Assembly (NCBI GenBank): GCA_025201845.1 | Contig: MU604038.1 | Location: forward strand, 1-10,300 | Length of the DNA stretch: 10,300 bases | Direction of reading: 5' to 3' | Source of the DNA: Martensiomyces pterosporus | Lineage: Eukaryota; Kickxellomycota; Kickxellomycetes; Kickxellales; Kickxellaceae | Part shown: positions 1-8,082 of the stretch, piece by piece | Numbering within the stretch: position 1 is the stretch's first letter | Layout of the letters: every line of letters begins with the position of its first letter | The notes under the pieces: model-generated | The model's database searches: none | The model's input: the letters and a program-made list of their open reading frames with translations, nothing else | What the model was told of the DNA's origin: nothing | Position numbers and translations under genes: made by a program

Positions 1-1
1 G

Positions 2-3000
2 CAAGTATACTTTGGTGCGCTGGAGCAGATGAGCACCACTGGCGTGAGCTTTGCAGGGAAGACAGCCCTGGTTACTGGGTGTGGTAGAGGTTCTATTGGC
101 GCGGACATTCTGTGTGGGCTGCTTGCTGGCGGTGCCAGGGTGGTAGCAACAACATCCAGCTACAGCCGCAAGACCACTCTGTTCTACGAGGAGATGTACA
201 GGGAGCACGGTGCGCGTGGCTCGGAACTCATCGTTGTTCCGTTCAACCAGGGGTCGACAGCTGATATCACGGCGTTGGTTGAGTACATCTACAGCGACGC
301 CAGCGGCAGCAAGGGACTCGGGTGGGATCTGGATTTCGTAATTCCGTTTGCAGCAATCTCTGAAATTGGCAACGACATTGCTGGCATCAACTCCCGCTCT
401 GAGTTGGCACACCGTGTTATGCTCACAAACCTTCTCCGGCTGCTGGGCGAAATCAAAGAAGCCAAGGATCGTCTTGGATATGTCACGCATCCATCTCTTG
501 TGGTTCTGCCGCTCTCGCCCAACCATGGCGACTCTGGCGGCGATGGGCTGTATGGCGAGAGCAAAGCGGGACTAGAGACTGCTTTCAGCCGGTGGCAGTC
601 AGAAGCGTGGGCAGAGTACTTGTCAATCGCTGGAGCGGTGATTGGATGGACGCGAGGCACTCAGCTGATGAGCGGCAACAACGTTTTTGCCCACAAGGTG
701 GAGAAAATTGGTGCTCGCACATTTTCGACTAAGGAGATGGCGTTCAACATTCTCGGGTTGCTGCATCCCATCATCAGCGCTTTAGCCGAAGCAGAACCTG
801 TCTGGGCTGATCTCAATGGCGGACTCCAGTTCGTTTCTCAGCTAGATAGGGTTGCAGTAAATGCACGAGCCTCACTGCTTACCACCAGCAACATCGTGAA
901 AACTGTCTGTACCGAACATGCCCACCATCATGATGCTTTGAAAGGAGGCCATGCGAATCGTCTATATTCTGCGCATATTCTTCACCCACTGGCCAATCAC
1001 AAATATCCTTTCCCAGCTGTCAAGTCGTACGAACAACTCGAGCACCTGCGCCACCTCCAAGGCATGGTCAACCTGGACAAGGTCATTGTGGTAACTGGGT
1101 ACGGCGAGGTCGGACCATTTGGCAACGCCGAGCATCGCTGGGAGATGGAGGCGTTTGGCGAGTTTTCTCTTGAAGGCTGCATCGAGCTCGCATGGATCAT
1201 GGGGCTGATCAAGCACCACAACGGCCTTCTCAAGAGCACAGGCACCGTCTACATAGGCTGGGTCGATGCCAAGTCAGGGAAGCCTGTCAAGGATATTGAT
1301 ATCAAGGAACGGTACGAGGACTATATCCTCGACCACACTGGTATTCGTCTGATTGAACCCGAGATGGTGAATGGCTACAACCCGAGCAAGAAGCAGTTCC
1401 TAAGAGAGCTGCAGATCGAGCACAACATGGAACCCTTCGAGGCGACCTCTGATGAAGCTGATGCGTTCAAGCACCAAAATGGCGACAGGGTTGATGTGTG
1501 GGAGAACAAGGACAGCACGTGGTCAGTTCGCTTCCTCAAGGGCGCCATTATCCGTGTCCCAAAGGCACTGAGGTTCGACCGTATAGTTGCAGCACAGATT
1601 CCCACCGGATGGGATCCTGCTCGCTACGGCATACCCGATGATATCGTCAGGCAGGTTGACTTGGTCACCTGCTACGCTCTTGTCGCAACTGTTGAGGCGC
1701 TGGTGAGGTCGGGCATCACTGACCCATACGAACTCTATCGTTACTTCCACGTCTCGGAAGTTGGAAACACAATAAGCACGGCGGTGGGTGGGGCAAACAA
1801 AGCACAGGACGTGTTTAAGAACCGCTTTCTTGATCGAGAGCTTCAAGGCGATGTGCTTCAGGAGGTATTTATCAACACAACCGCAGCCTGGGTCAACATG
1901 CTGCTGATGTCATCATCAGGACCTATCAAGCCTACGGTTGGCGCTTGTAGTACGTCGGTTCTGTCAATTGAAGTTGCTGCAGAGACTATCCAAACTGGAA
2001 AGGCCAAGGTGGTGCTTGCTGGCGGGTTGGAATCGTTCATAGAAGAGTCCAGCTACGAGTTTGCGCAGATGGGAGCGACCTGCAACTCATTGGAGGAGCT
2101 TGCCAGTGGCCGAACCCCAAAGGAGATGTGCCGGCCATGCACGTCGACACGCAGCGGGTTCATGGAGGGAGAGGGTGCTGGTGTGGTGACACTGATGTCA
2201 GCATCAGCAGCAATCGAGTTTGGCGCTCCGATCTATGGCATTGTGGCCATGAGTGGCACAGCTACTGACAAACAAGGGAAATCTGTGCCAGCACCAGGAC
2301 AAGGGATTCTTACTTCTGCGCGTCAGCTGGTAAATGCGGGTTCAGAACCGCTTTTGGATATCAGTTATCGTCGCCGCCGCCTGGATTGTCAACTAGCTGC
2401 AGTCGACCAATGGATCAAGAAAGAGCTCGAAAGCTTGGAGAGTGGGACGCGATTGGGCACCAGAGAAAGCATTGCCTGCGAGGCTAGTCGTGAAAGGGTT
2501 GAAGCCCTTGACATGTGGGGCAACGAGTTCTGGAAGCGCAATCCGCAGATATCTCCATTGCGTGGCAGTCTCGCTGTTTGGGGTCTGACAGTTGACGACA
2601 TTGGCGTTGCATCGTTCCACGGAACATCCACTGTTGCCAACGACAAGAACGAGTCCGAGGTCCTCAATCGCCAGATGGAACACCTTGGCCGCACTCCTGG
2701 GCTCGCCGTTCCCGCAGTGTGCCAGAAGTGGCTCACTGGTCACTCGAAAGGAGCAGCAGCGGCATTCATGCTCAATGGTGTGCTGCAGTCACTCAGAACA
2801 GGCATTGTTCCAGGCAACCGCAATGCCGACAACATCGCCGCTGAGCTGGAGAAATTCGAGTACATCGTCTATCCGTCGCGCTCAATCCAGACACCCGGAA
2901 TTAAGGCAGGACTGCTCAAATCGTTTGGCTTTGGCCAAGTGGGCGGCGAGGTCCTGGTTGTTCACCCAGACTACTTGCTTGCTGTTTTGACCCGCGAGCA

Positions 3001-3199
3001 ACTGGACGAGTACAACGATAAGCTGCGGCAGCGCGAAACAAAGTCATATCGCTACTGGCAGGACACTCTTGTTGGGAACCATCCATTCGTCCAGGTCAAG
3101 AGTGCGCCGCCTTACACTGTCGAGCAAGAGCAGCAAGTTTATCTCGATCCACTCGCAAGAGCCGAATATGACTCTGCAGCCAAGCAGTACAAGTTCTAA
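2..3199 (+). CDS. FAS2: Fatty acid synthase alpha chain, C-terminal part (KR-KS), 5' partial
   Basis: This is the C-terminal part of the cytosolic fungal type I fatty acid synthase alpha chain, which builds saturated fatty acids from acetyl- and malonyl-CoA. The frame is open to the window edge, so the Met at 29 is probably internal; residue numbers below count from it. The KR domain (about 10-270) has the NADPH loop TGCGRGSIG and the catalytic pair Tyr175/Lys179 in YGESK. KS begins near 352 (VIVVTGYGEVGP). Its nucleophile is Cys640 in VGACSTS, with His864 in HGTST and His905/Lys907 in LTGHSKGA. The 41-residue spacing between the two His equals that in yeast Fas2. The GFG gating loop (SFGFGQVGG) is present. 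The protein ends 19 residues after YLDPLARAEYD begins, the KS-PPT linker in yeast, so the PPT domain is absent. KS pocket motif GSGMGG of yeast reads STAVGG here. No introns. The upstream ACP and malonyl transferase parts lie outside the window, and an alpha-beta fusion cannot be excluded. Family assignment is very secure. Confidence 0.96.
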   Translation, partial: QVYFGALEQMSTTGVSFAGKTALVTGCGRGSIGADILCGLLAGGARVVATTSSYSRKTTLFYEEMYREHGARGSELIVVPFNQGSTADITALVEYIYSDASGSKGLGWDLDFVIPFAAISEIGNDIAGINSRSELAHRVMLTNLLRLLGEIKEAKDRLGYVTHPSLVVLPLSPNHGDSGGDGLYGESKAGLETAFSRWQSEAWAEYLSIAGAVIGWTRGTQLMSGNNVFAHKVEKIGARTFSTKEMAFNILGLLHPIISALAEAEPVWADLNGGLQFVSQLDRVAVNARASLLTTSNIVKTVCTEHAHHHDALKGGHANRLYSAHILHPLANHKYPFPAVKSYEQLEHLRHLQGMVNLDKVIVVTGYGEVGPFGNAEHRWEMEAFGEFSLEGCIELAWIMGLIKHHNGLLKSTGTVYIGWVDAKSGKPVKDIDIKERYEDYILDHTGIRLIEPEMVNGYNPSKKQFLRELQIEHNMEPFEATSDEADAFKHQNGDRVDVWENKDSTWSVRFLKGAIIRVPKALRFDRIVAAQIPTGWDPARYGIPDDIVRQVDLVTCYALVATVEALVRSGITDPYELYRYFHVSEVGNTISTAVGGANKAQDVFKNRFLDRELQGDVLQEVFINTTAAWVNMLLMSSSGPIKPTVGACSTSVLSIEVAAETIQTGKAKVVLAGGLESFIEESSYEFAQMGATCNSLEELASGRTPKEMCRPCTSTRSGFMEGEGAGVVTLMSASAAIEFGAPIYGIVAMSGTATDKQGKSVPAPGQGILTSARQLVNAGSEPLLDISYRRRRLDCQLAAVDQWIKKELESLESGTRLGTRESIACEASRERVEALDMWGNEFWKRNPQISPLRGSLAVWGLTVDDIGVASFHGTSTVANDKNESEVLNRQMEHLGRTPGLAVPAVCQKWLTGHSKGAAAAFMLNGVLQSLRTGIVPGNRNADNIAAELEKFEYIVYPSRSIQTPGIKAGLLKSFGFGQVGGEVLVVHPDYLLAVLTREQLDEYNDKLRQRETKSYRYWQDTLVGNHPFVQVKSAPPYTVEQEQQVYLDPLARAEYDSAAKQYKF

Positions 3200-3448
3200 A
3201 CATGGGCTCCTTTGCTTTAAGCAGTTATTATTTAGAATTCTGTCCGCCTACCAAGAAATTCAAATATGTTGCAAATGCACTAGGGCATTTTATCAGCAAG
3301 AGGTGAGAATGACCAGCGTAGACCAGGCCTGTTAGTTAATGAATATGCCACCGAATATTTTTGGTTGGACAAACAAAGAAAGGGGTTGTTGGCCGAGCTA
3401 GCGAAGCGAGGGGTATTGCGAATATATTGATAGTAATAAGCAATGTGA
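3200..3448. other. Intergenic region 3' of the FAS gene
   Basis: AT-rich non-coding stretch directly after the FAS stop codon, presumably its 3' UTR. It contains a TTATTATTTAG stretch about 25 bases past the stop but no nearby AATAAA. I looked in all three forward frames for PPT motifs (GVDVE-like, WSAKEA-like) that would show the missing domain lying behind a frameshift, and saw none. Confidence 0.5.
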
Positions 3449-3713
3449 ATGTTTGCGAAGCTAAGTATCACCCAAGGGAAAAGCAAGCTCAGGGAAGTAT
3501 TTATGTACGTCTCTGCCCAGACCTTGCAGACAATCCCGACAACATGCCAACCTGCGCTTGCTGTTCCTTGGTGTGAAGGTTGGTATCAAGTCAATACCTC
3601 GACTCTTCAGCAATCTGACGCACCTTGTCAAGCTGGGGCTCAATGTCGATTATACCCCTGCCTATAACTCCAACGATGGGTTCTTGAATGCTAGGGTTTC
3701 CTCAGGCTCTTGA
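3449..3713 (+). pseudogene. Frameshifted fragment of a leucine-rich-repeat protein
   Basis: Two adjacent forward frames together read like a piece of a leucine-rich-repeat (LRR) protein. The first part (3449 to about 3548) includes SKLREVFMYVSAQTLQTIP. The second part (3549-3713, ending at TGA 3711) begins NLRLLFLGVKVGIKSIP and goes on with RLFSNLTHLVKLGLNV. The two LxxLxL cores are 24 residues apart, a normal LRR period. The frame change falls at about 3546-3549, where restoring one base gives the usual Pro-Asn-Leu before the repeat. An in-frame TGA at 3446 precedes the fragment, and no further repeats were seen on either side, so it is probably a relic of a larger gene. The parent family (F-box/LRR type or other) cannot be told. 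A chance LRR-like reading is possible but unlikely given the regular spacing. Confidence 0.5.
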
Positions 3714-3726
3714 ACGTGGCCATACA

Positions 3727-3732
3727 AATAAA
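3727..3732 (+). terminator. AATAAA, candidate polyadenylation signal
   Basis: A canonical AATAAA hexamer on the plus strand. It lies about 530 bases after the FAS stop and shortly after the LRR fragment stop. It could serve a long FAS 3' UTR or be left over from the LRR gene. Hexamers like this are common by chance in AT-rich DNA, so the call is weak. Confidence 0.25.
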
Positions 3733-3906
3733 ACATTAACCTGAGATACCTGATTAGCGATTGTATGTACGCATATATGTATAAAATTATCAAATATAAA
3801 GGCACAGGCCCAAAATACAATAATTAAAGGAAGAGGAGAAAGGGAACAGCAGTGCTTGCATTAAAGGGGCGAGGTGGCCAGAGGGTACGCGGCAGAGAAA
3901 AATGGG

Positions 3907-3922
3907 ATATATATATATAAAA
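3907..3922 (-). terminator. (AT)n tract, possible 3'-end processing element of the permease gene
   Basis: A run of six and a half AT units followed by AAA. On the minus strand it lies about 40-50 bases downstream of the sulfate permease stop codon. TATATA is the known efficiency element for polyadenylation in yeast, and its position here fits that role. On the plus strand the same bases also contain TATAAAAG, but no gene starts just downstream on that strand. It may be only a microsatellite. Confidence 0.35.
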
Positions 3923-3957
3923 GAGGGGCGGAAGCAGTGATCACAATTTCGCAGACG

Positions 3958-6201
3958 CTACTGCTGCTTGATTCCAAGCTCCAGCTCCGTAGCCTTCAGA
4001 GCCTCATCCAGGTCGATGTGGAAGAAAGGATGGTTGGTGCTGAGGATCGGGAGCGGGAGAGTATCAACGCTCTCAGTGATGGCCAGCTTCTGCCCACTGC
4101 TTTCAACCGAGCCCTCCTCATCAACGTGAGCAGCATGAACGACAGGCTTGTCTCTGTCCTGCGAAACGCCCACGTTGGCGACGCTAAACACGGTGCGCGT
4201 TGCAGAGTCCGAGGATCCAAACCCACCAGCGATGAGTGCGCGGCGGGTCCATGGAGACTTGACGCCAGCGAAATGCCAAGAGACAGAGAGGCTGGCGTGG
4301 CGGTCAAGCTGCTTGCGCACATCAACCAGGTTTTGGATCGAGGTGATGTCAACGTTCGAAACGCCAGTGAAGTCGAGGATGATGGCACGCAGCTCAGGCA
4401 GGCTAGTGTCGATATCGGACTCGGACTTGTGGCGAGGTCCCGGGTCGTTCCACGGGCGGTTTCCGAGCGAGCCGTACGGGTTGATGACGCCAGGGCGAGT
4501 CATTGTCAGAATCTCGTGCACCATGTGGTCGGTGAAGTGGACTGCGTTCGGGTACAGGTATCCCTCGTTGAGGCGGTAGATGTAGATTCCGCTGGGTGGG
4601 CTCTGGGGCTTGACCGATGGGTTGGTGCCATCAGAGTGGTCGAGCGGAACAAAGATGTTGCGGCCAGCCTGAGTGGTGCTAGGCGCGTCAAGAGAAGGCT
4701 GGTCGTAGACCTTGATAGTGCCGACGAACTTGCCCTGAGCCTTGGCAATGCGGAACAGCATCAGAGCGGCGGACGCAGCAACACTCGTGTAAATGCCGTT
4801 GTCGATCGAGGAGAAGACGCTGACAAGGACACCTGCCCAGAAGATGAAGAACTCGAAGGGCGAGATCTTCCAGAAGGACAGGATTGTGGCGGGGCTCGAG
4901 ATCAGGTCGCCGACAGCGTGGATGATAACGGCAGCCAGGAGCGCATTGGAGATGTAGAAGAACACGGGGGGAAGCGCGTAGATGGCAATGACAACGATAG
5001 CAGCGGTGATGACACCGGCGAGAGGGGTGCGCACGCCAGCCTTGGACTTGATGGCCGTGCGCGAGAACGAGCCCGTTGCTGGGTAGGCACCAAAGAAGGG
5101 GCCAAAGATGTTGGTGATGCCGATGGCGATGAGCTCCTGGTTCGGGTTGATCGTGTAGTTGTTGACACGGCCAAAGGACTTTGAGATGGAGATGTGCTCG
5201 ATGATGAGGACGATGATGGCTGACGGGATCTTTCCAGCGACTGCCGAAAGGATCGTCGAGTTGATAACGGGCACCTCGATGTGCTTGAAGCCGCGGGGAA
5301 CAACGCCGAGAATGGAGAACTTGGGCTTGTCGCGGTGGTTGCGGTTGACCAGGTAGGAAATCAAGGTGTAGAGCAGAATGACAAAGGCCGTGCGCAGCGT
5401 GCTGAGGAAGAAGAACAAGCGCTCCTTTTGCGGCCACCTCCTGGCAGCGTACTTGCAGCCCCAGCGAATAAAGTAGAGCAGGAAGAGCGAGGTCAGGCCG
5501 ACGGCGGCATTGATGTTGCAGTACTTGATGTACTTGAAAAAGTTTCCAAACACAAGGTACGTGGAGTCGCGCGTGTTGTATCCCTTGACCGAGTTGTTGC
5601 CGAGGAGCGTGGGGATTTGGCCCATGGCGATGTTGAGTGCCGAGCCCGTCATAAAGGCAGCGATGGCTGGCAGAGGGATAAAGTCGACGATAAAGCCAAG
5701 ACGCAAAAGGCCGAGCCCAAGGACGATGCAGCCAAGGACAACCGACATGCATCCAGCGACAATCCACGGGGTGTTCTTGTACTGGGGCAGGTGTGGCATC
5801 ACGTCGTTGAGGATATTGCCCATCAGGGTGGACATGACAGCCACGGGGCCAATGGTGATATCCTTGCTGGTGGCAAACATAAAGTACAAAGCGCAGCCGA
5901 CGAACGACGAGTACAGACCAAACTCGGGCGGCAGCTGAGCGAGCTTCGAGTAGGCCATGCCCTGAGGAATGACAACGACACCGACTGTCACGCCAGCGAC
6001 CAAATCGCCAAGGAACCACGTCCAGTTGTAGCGATAAATCCACGTCGAGATGGGGAACAGCGACTTTGCGTAGCTGGTGGCTCTCTGTTTTGTCGGCACA
6101 AGGTTGTCCTTAATCCACTGCTTGGACGACGCCAGGGGCTCGACGTAGTGAATGGGCTCCTGCTCGCGGAGAGCGCTCTGGGAGTGTGCTGTAGACGCCA
6201 T
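3958..6201 (-). CDS. SUL1: High-affinity sulfate permease, SulP (SLC26) family with STAS domain
   Basis: Plasma-membrane proton-coupled sulfate importer, the first step of sulfate assimilation. The 747 residues match the length of the fungal Sul1/Sul2 and Cys-14 type; which yeast paralogue it corresponds to cannot be decided. The cytoplasmic N-terminus (1-63) is followed by the SulP core: GDLVAGVTVGVVVIPQGMAY (65-84) and the family signature around PPEFGLYSSFVGCALYFMFATSKD (91-114, with Phe in place of the usual Tyr). Further hydrophobic segments lie near 146-170, 173-195, 230-246, 269-285, 318-334, 357-375, 394-412, 414-430 and 450-483. Glu335 in IIEHIS and the loop YPATGSFSRTAIKSKAG (373-389) are conserved family positions. 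The C-terminal STAS domain (about 537-735) has the core LDFTGVSNVDITSIQ (609-623). The start is the only sensible Met, with the sulfate-permease-like N-terminus right behind it. No introns. It is convergent with the FAS gene; no Met4/Cbf1-type CACGTG was seen upstream. Confidence 0.95.
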   Translation of the reverse strand: MASTAHSQSALREQEPIHYVEPLASSKQWIKDNLVPTKQRATSYAKSLFPISTWIYRYNWTWFLGDLVAGVTVGVVVIPQGMAYSKLAQLPPEFGLYSSFVGCALYFMFATSKDITIGPVAVMSTLMGNILNDVMPHLPQYKNTPWIVAGCMSVVLGCIVLGLGLLRLGFIVDFIPLPAIAAFMTGSALNIAMGQIPTLLGNNSVKGYNTRDSTYLVFGNFFKYIKYCNINAAVGLTSLFLLYFIRWGCKYAARRWPQKERLFFFLSTLRTAFVILLYTLISYLVNRNHRDKPKFSILGVVPRGFKHIEVPVINSTILSAVAGKIPSAIIVLIIEHISISKSFGRVNNYTINPNQELIAIGITNIFGPFFGAYPATGSFSRTAIKSKAGVRTPLAGVITAAIVVIAIYALPPVFFYISNALLAAVIIHAVGDLISSPATILSFWKISPFEFFIFWAGVLVSVFSSIDNGIYTSVAASAALMLFRIAKAQGKFVGTIKVYDQPSLDAPSTTQAGRNIFVPLDHSDGTNPSVKPQSPPSGIYIYRLNEGYLYPNAVHFTDHMVHEILTMTRPGVINPYGSLGNRPWNDPGPRHKSESDIDTSLPELRAIILDFTGVSNVDITSIQNLVDVRKQLDRHASLSVSWHFAGVKSPWTRRALIAGGFGSSDSATRTVFSVANVGVSQDRDKPVVHAAHVDEEGSVESSGQKLAITESVDTLPLPILSTNHPFFHIDLDEALKATELELGIKQQ

Positions 6202-6600
6202 TCGCTGTTGGTCCTTATGGATGCTAACTATGCTGAAGCCCTAAAGCCGGCGGGGGTCGCGCTTTGTGGAGTAGCCAAAGCACAGCTCAAGGAGAAGGAG
6301 AGAGGAGGGGACGGTATATCAAATTAACGGGCGAGGGCTCGCGCGTGGGTTTGCGTTTCTTTGCAGAAAGAAAAGTAGCAGAGCGGCCGTACACCGAACA
6401 AAGGAATAAAAGGCACACGCAATGCACTTGTGCGGATGTATGAAGGGGACAAGGGAGAAGTGGATAACAGCAGTAAAAGTAGCAGGCTCATCGCGGAAAG
6501 ACAAGGCAACGCCGCCACGCTTTTATACTGGGGGGCCCATTCGCACATGAAAAGCACCGATGGAGACAGCCCATCAAAGCGCAGCTAGAACGGGGGCGTG
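6202..6600 (-). promoter_or_regulatory. Upstream region of the sulfate permease gene
   Basis: Non-coding region 5' of the permease, read on the minus strand. It has a strong pyrimidine tract at about 6291-6311 (purine-rich on the plus strand), 90-110 bases before the start codon, as is common in fungal 5' regions. There is no ATG between the tract and the start codon. I found no CACGTG or other clear sulfur-regulatory site by eye. Confidence 0.45.
6520..6527 (-). promoter_or_regulatory. TATA-like box TATAAAAG
   Basis: The minus strand reads TATAAAAG here, about 320 bases upstream of the permease start codon. If used, transcription would begin near 6490 and leave a 5' UTR of roughly 290 bases. 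This is the best TATA match in the upstream region, but it is predicted from sequence only. Confidence 0.4.
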
Positions 6601-6601
6601 C

Positions 6602-6641
6602 CTGCTGGTATCATTTCATCTCTTCTGCCGTACATGGCGCT
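6602..6641 (+). repeat. Diverged direct repeat, copy A
   Basis: This copy has three blocks in order: CTGCTGGTATCATT (6602-6615), TGCCGTACATGG (6626-6637) and ATGGCGCT (6634-6641, overlapping the previous block). The same three blocks occur in the same order and orientation at 7127-7189 with wider spacing. The origin is unknown: an old local duplication or pieces of a dispersed element. Confidence 0.5.
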
Positions 6642-6735
6642 CCCTTTGCTTCTGTTTTGGTTGGAGCTGCAGGCGTGCTGTTATTGAAGAATAGTCAGCA
6701 AACCTCACTGCAGCCTGCCATATTCGACAGGGGAT

Positions 6736-6969
6736 TTACACCCCCAGGGCTGAGCACGCCATCAGCATACCAGATACTCGACGCTTTTTTTTTTCGCAGT
6801 TCCTGGTATCAGACTCGCTCGCTCTGCCTGCCCCGGCGGTGCTGCTGCTGCCACAGGCCTGGCGGGCACCCTGCGACTTTGTCAGCACAGCGGAGTTGCT
6901 CAGGCTAGAGCGGAAAGACGGTAGCAGCGTGCGCCTTGCTGCCGATTGGAGAGAAGAAAGCACGCGCAT
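6736..6969 (-). CDS. Small ORF with mitochondrial-presequence-like N-terminus; doubtful gene or gene relic
   Basis: A 77-codon minus-strand ORF. Its first 36 residues (starting MRVLSSLQSAARRTLLPSFR) hold five Arg and one Lys, many Ser, Ala and Leu, and no acidic residue, the composition of an amphipathic mitochondrial targeting peptide. Codon use in this part favours G or C at third positions. Upstream on the same strand are a CCAAT box (plus-strand ATTGG near 7001) and a TTGCGTCA, CREB/ATF-like, at about 7029-7036. After residue 40 the reading turns low-complexity (Ser/Gly/Ala, then Lys from a 10-A run) and nothing recognisable follows. A donor-like GTATGC near 6770 and an acceptor-like AACAG near 6680 exist, but the sequence after them gives only a short meaningless exon. 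It could be a first exon, a decayed gene or chance. Confidence 0.25.
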   Translation of the reverse strand: MRVLSSLQSAARRTLLPSFRSSLSNSAVLTKSQGARQACGSSSTAGAGRASESDTRNCEKKKRRVSGMLMACSALGV

Positions 6970-7126
6970 GTCGATCCCGGGGCTTCCCTTCGGGCGCGGT
7001 GATTGGCCCCTGTTGATGGTGCCTGAAATGACGCAAGAGGAATCCTGAATGATGACTTTGCTTCCGGGCGCTGACCAGTGTTCGCTGCTTCTTCATTCGA
7101 GTCCATGCCGTGCTTGCGCCGCGGCG

Positions 7127-7189
7127 CTGCTGGTATCATTACCAGCAAAATGGAAAGGACATGCCGTACATGGTACTATTGATGGCGCT
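7127..7189 (+). repeat. Diverged direct repeat, copy B, containing a perfect inverted repeat
   Basis: Copy B of the three-block repeat: CTGCTGGTATCATT (7127-7140), TGCCGTACATGG (7162-7173) and ATGGCGCT (7182-7189). It differs from copy A by longer spacers. Inside it, 7129-7146 is a perfect 7-base inverted repeat with a 4-base loop (GCTGGTA, TCAT, TACCAGC). Only the first arm is present in copy A. Confidence 0.5.
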
Positions 7190-7550
7190 TGCACTACATG
7201 AACGAGAGCAGTACCGCAACCAGACTTTTCCGAGTTCGGTAAAAGCCATGAAGTGTTCTCCGTAGAACAACCACAGAAGCAGCGACCAAGGTTGCAAATT
7301 GCCAGATATGCCCATCTCGCCCTCTTGCGCAATATATTTTTGGTCGCCGTGCCGCCGGCTATTTTCCAGTCTTTTCTGCTCGGTGCTGCCAAGCATCGCC
7401 ATGTCGCTTGTTTCCCTGTTGGAGCCACCTGCCCTCTTTCACATACACGCATGCATATCACATCACATCTAATGTGTCAGTGGGTGCTGTTTCTAGAATG
7501 CCCAGAGTGCGACCAATTCCATCTACCAAAATTCACGACAGCAGCGACAG

Positions 7551-7584
7551 CAACAACAACAACAACAGCAACAACAACAACAAC
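7551..7584 (+). repeat. (CAA)n microsatellite
   Basis: Five CAA units, one CAG, then five more CAA units and a final C. It is flanked on the left by GCAGCGACAG. It lies inside spurious ORFs that turn into Thr or Asn runs, which is why those frames stay open there. Confidence 0.9.
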
Positions 7585-8030
7585 ATATGCATTATTGTTA
7601 GCGCGCTACTCACACGACATGCGCAGCTTGCCGTTTGCTTGCCCCCTGCTCGTTCGCATTGCCGAGTGCTGCTGCCAGAAAAGGCATTGGCGAGCAAGTA
7701 CTGCACTTGGGCCATTCTTCTGCGGCCTACTTGCACACATACGCTATTTCTGGTGCTGCTGTATATGTCCAGATTACATGCATATGTGGGGAGCGCGATG
7801 ATGCAAACCTCAACACCGAATTGTGCAATACATGCATCGCGCATGTCGGACGTCTTATTGGAGGCTGAGAAGGGTGCTTCTGGCATTGATTGCCAATGGA
7901 ACATTCCGCAGAGCAATTGTGTCTAGTGCTCGAATGAGGCAAGAGTCAACAGGCTGCGATCTGACCAGAATGCGTTTAGAAGAGAGCGACTACATGCCTC
8001 CCCTTTGATGTGGCAAGACACCAGACAGGA

Positions 8031-8055
8031 TGCTGCCAAGAGGTGACTGGCAGCA
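8031..8055. repeat. Perfect 8-base inverted repeat
   Basis: TGCTGCCA at 8031-8038 and its exact reverse complement TGGCAGCA at 8048-8055, separated by 9 bases. It could form a short hairpin in RNA. No T-run or gene end is next to it, so no function is assigned. Confidence 0.6.
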
Positions 8056-8058
8056 AAA

Positions 8059-8082
8059 ACAACAAAACAACAAAACAACAAC
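8059..8082 (+). repeat. Tandem ACAACAAA repeat
   Basis: Two exact copies of the 8-base unit ACAACAAA and a third copy with a single change at its last base. Simple tandem repeat in non-coding DNA. Confidence 0.85.

Noticed and set aside
1512..1523. CACGTG (Cbf1/Met4-type) motif
   Set aside because: It lies inside the KS coding region of FAS, far from the permease promoter; most likely chance.
3874..6327. Long plus-strand ORFs (436 and 348 codons) opposite the sulfate permease, and a 451-codon minus-strand ORF in another frame
   Set aside because: They are shadows of the permease produced by its codon bias. Their peptides are biased (Val/Asp/Arg-rich, or His/Arg/Pro-rich) with no domain, while the permease frame matches SulP along its whole length.
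6781..6800. T10 followed by CGCAG as a plus-strand splice acceptor, or A10 on the minus strand as a retroposed tail
   Set aside because: No coding exon follows on the plus strand, and no target-site duplication or source transcript could be recognised for a retroposed copy.
7048..7073. C/D box snoRNA-like pair (ATGATGA then CTGA)
   Set aside because: The boxes are only about 15 bases apart and no closing terminal stem is seen, too short for a C/D snoRNA.
7253..7926. Overlapping plus-strand ORFs of 182 and 172 codons
   Set aside because: They stay open partly because of the CAA microsatellite (Thr or Asn runs) and have Cys/His/Trp-rich, domain-free composition. No evidence for a gene.
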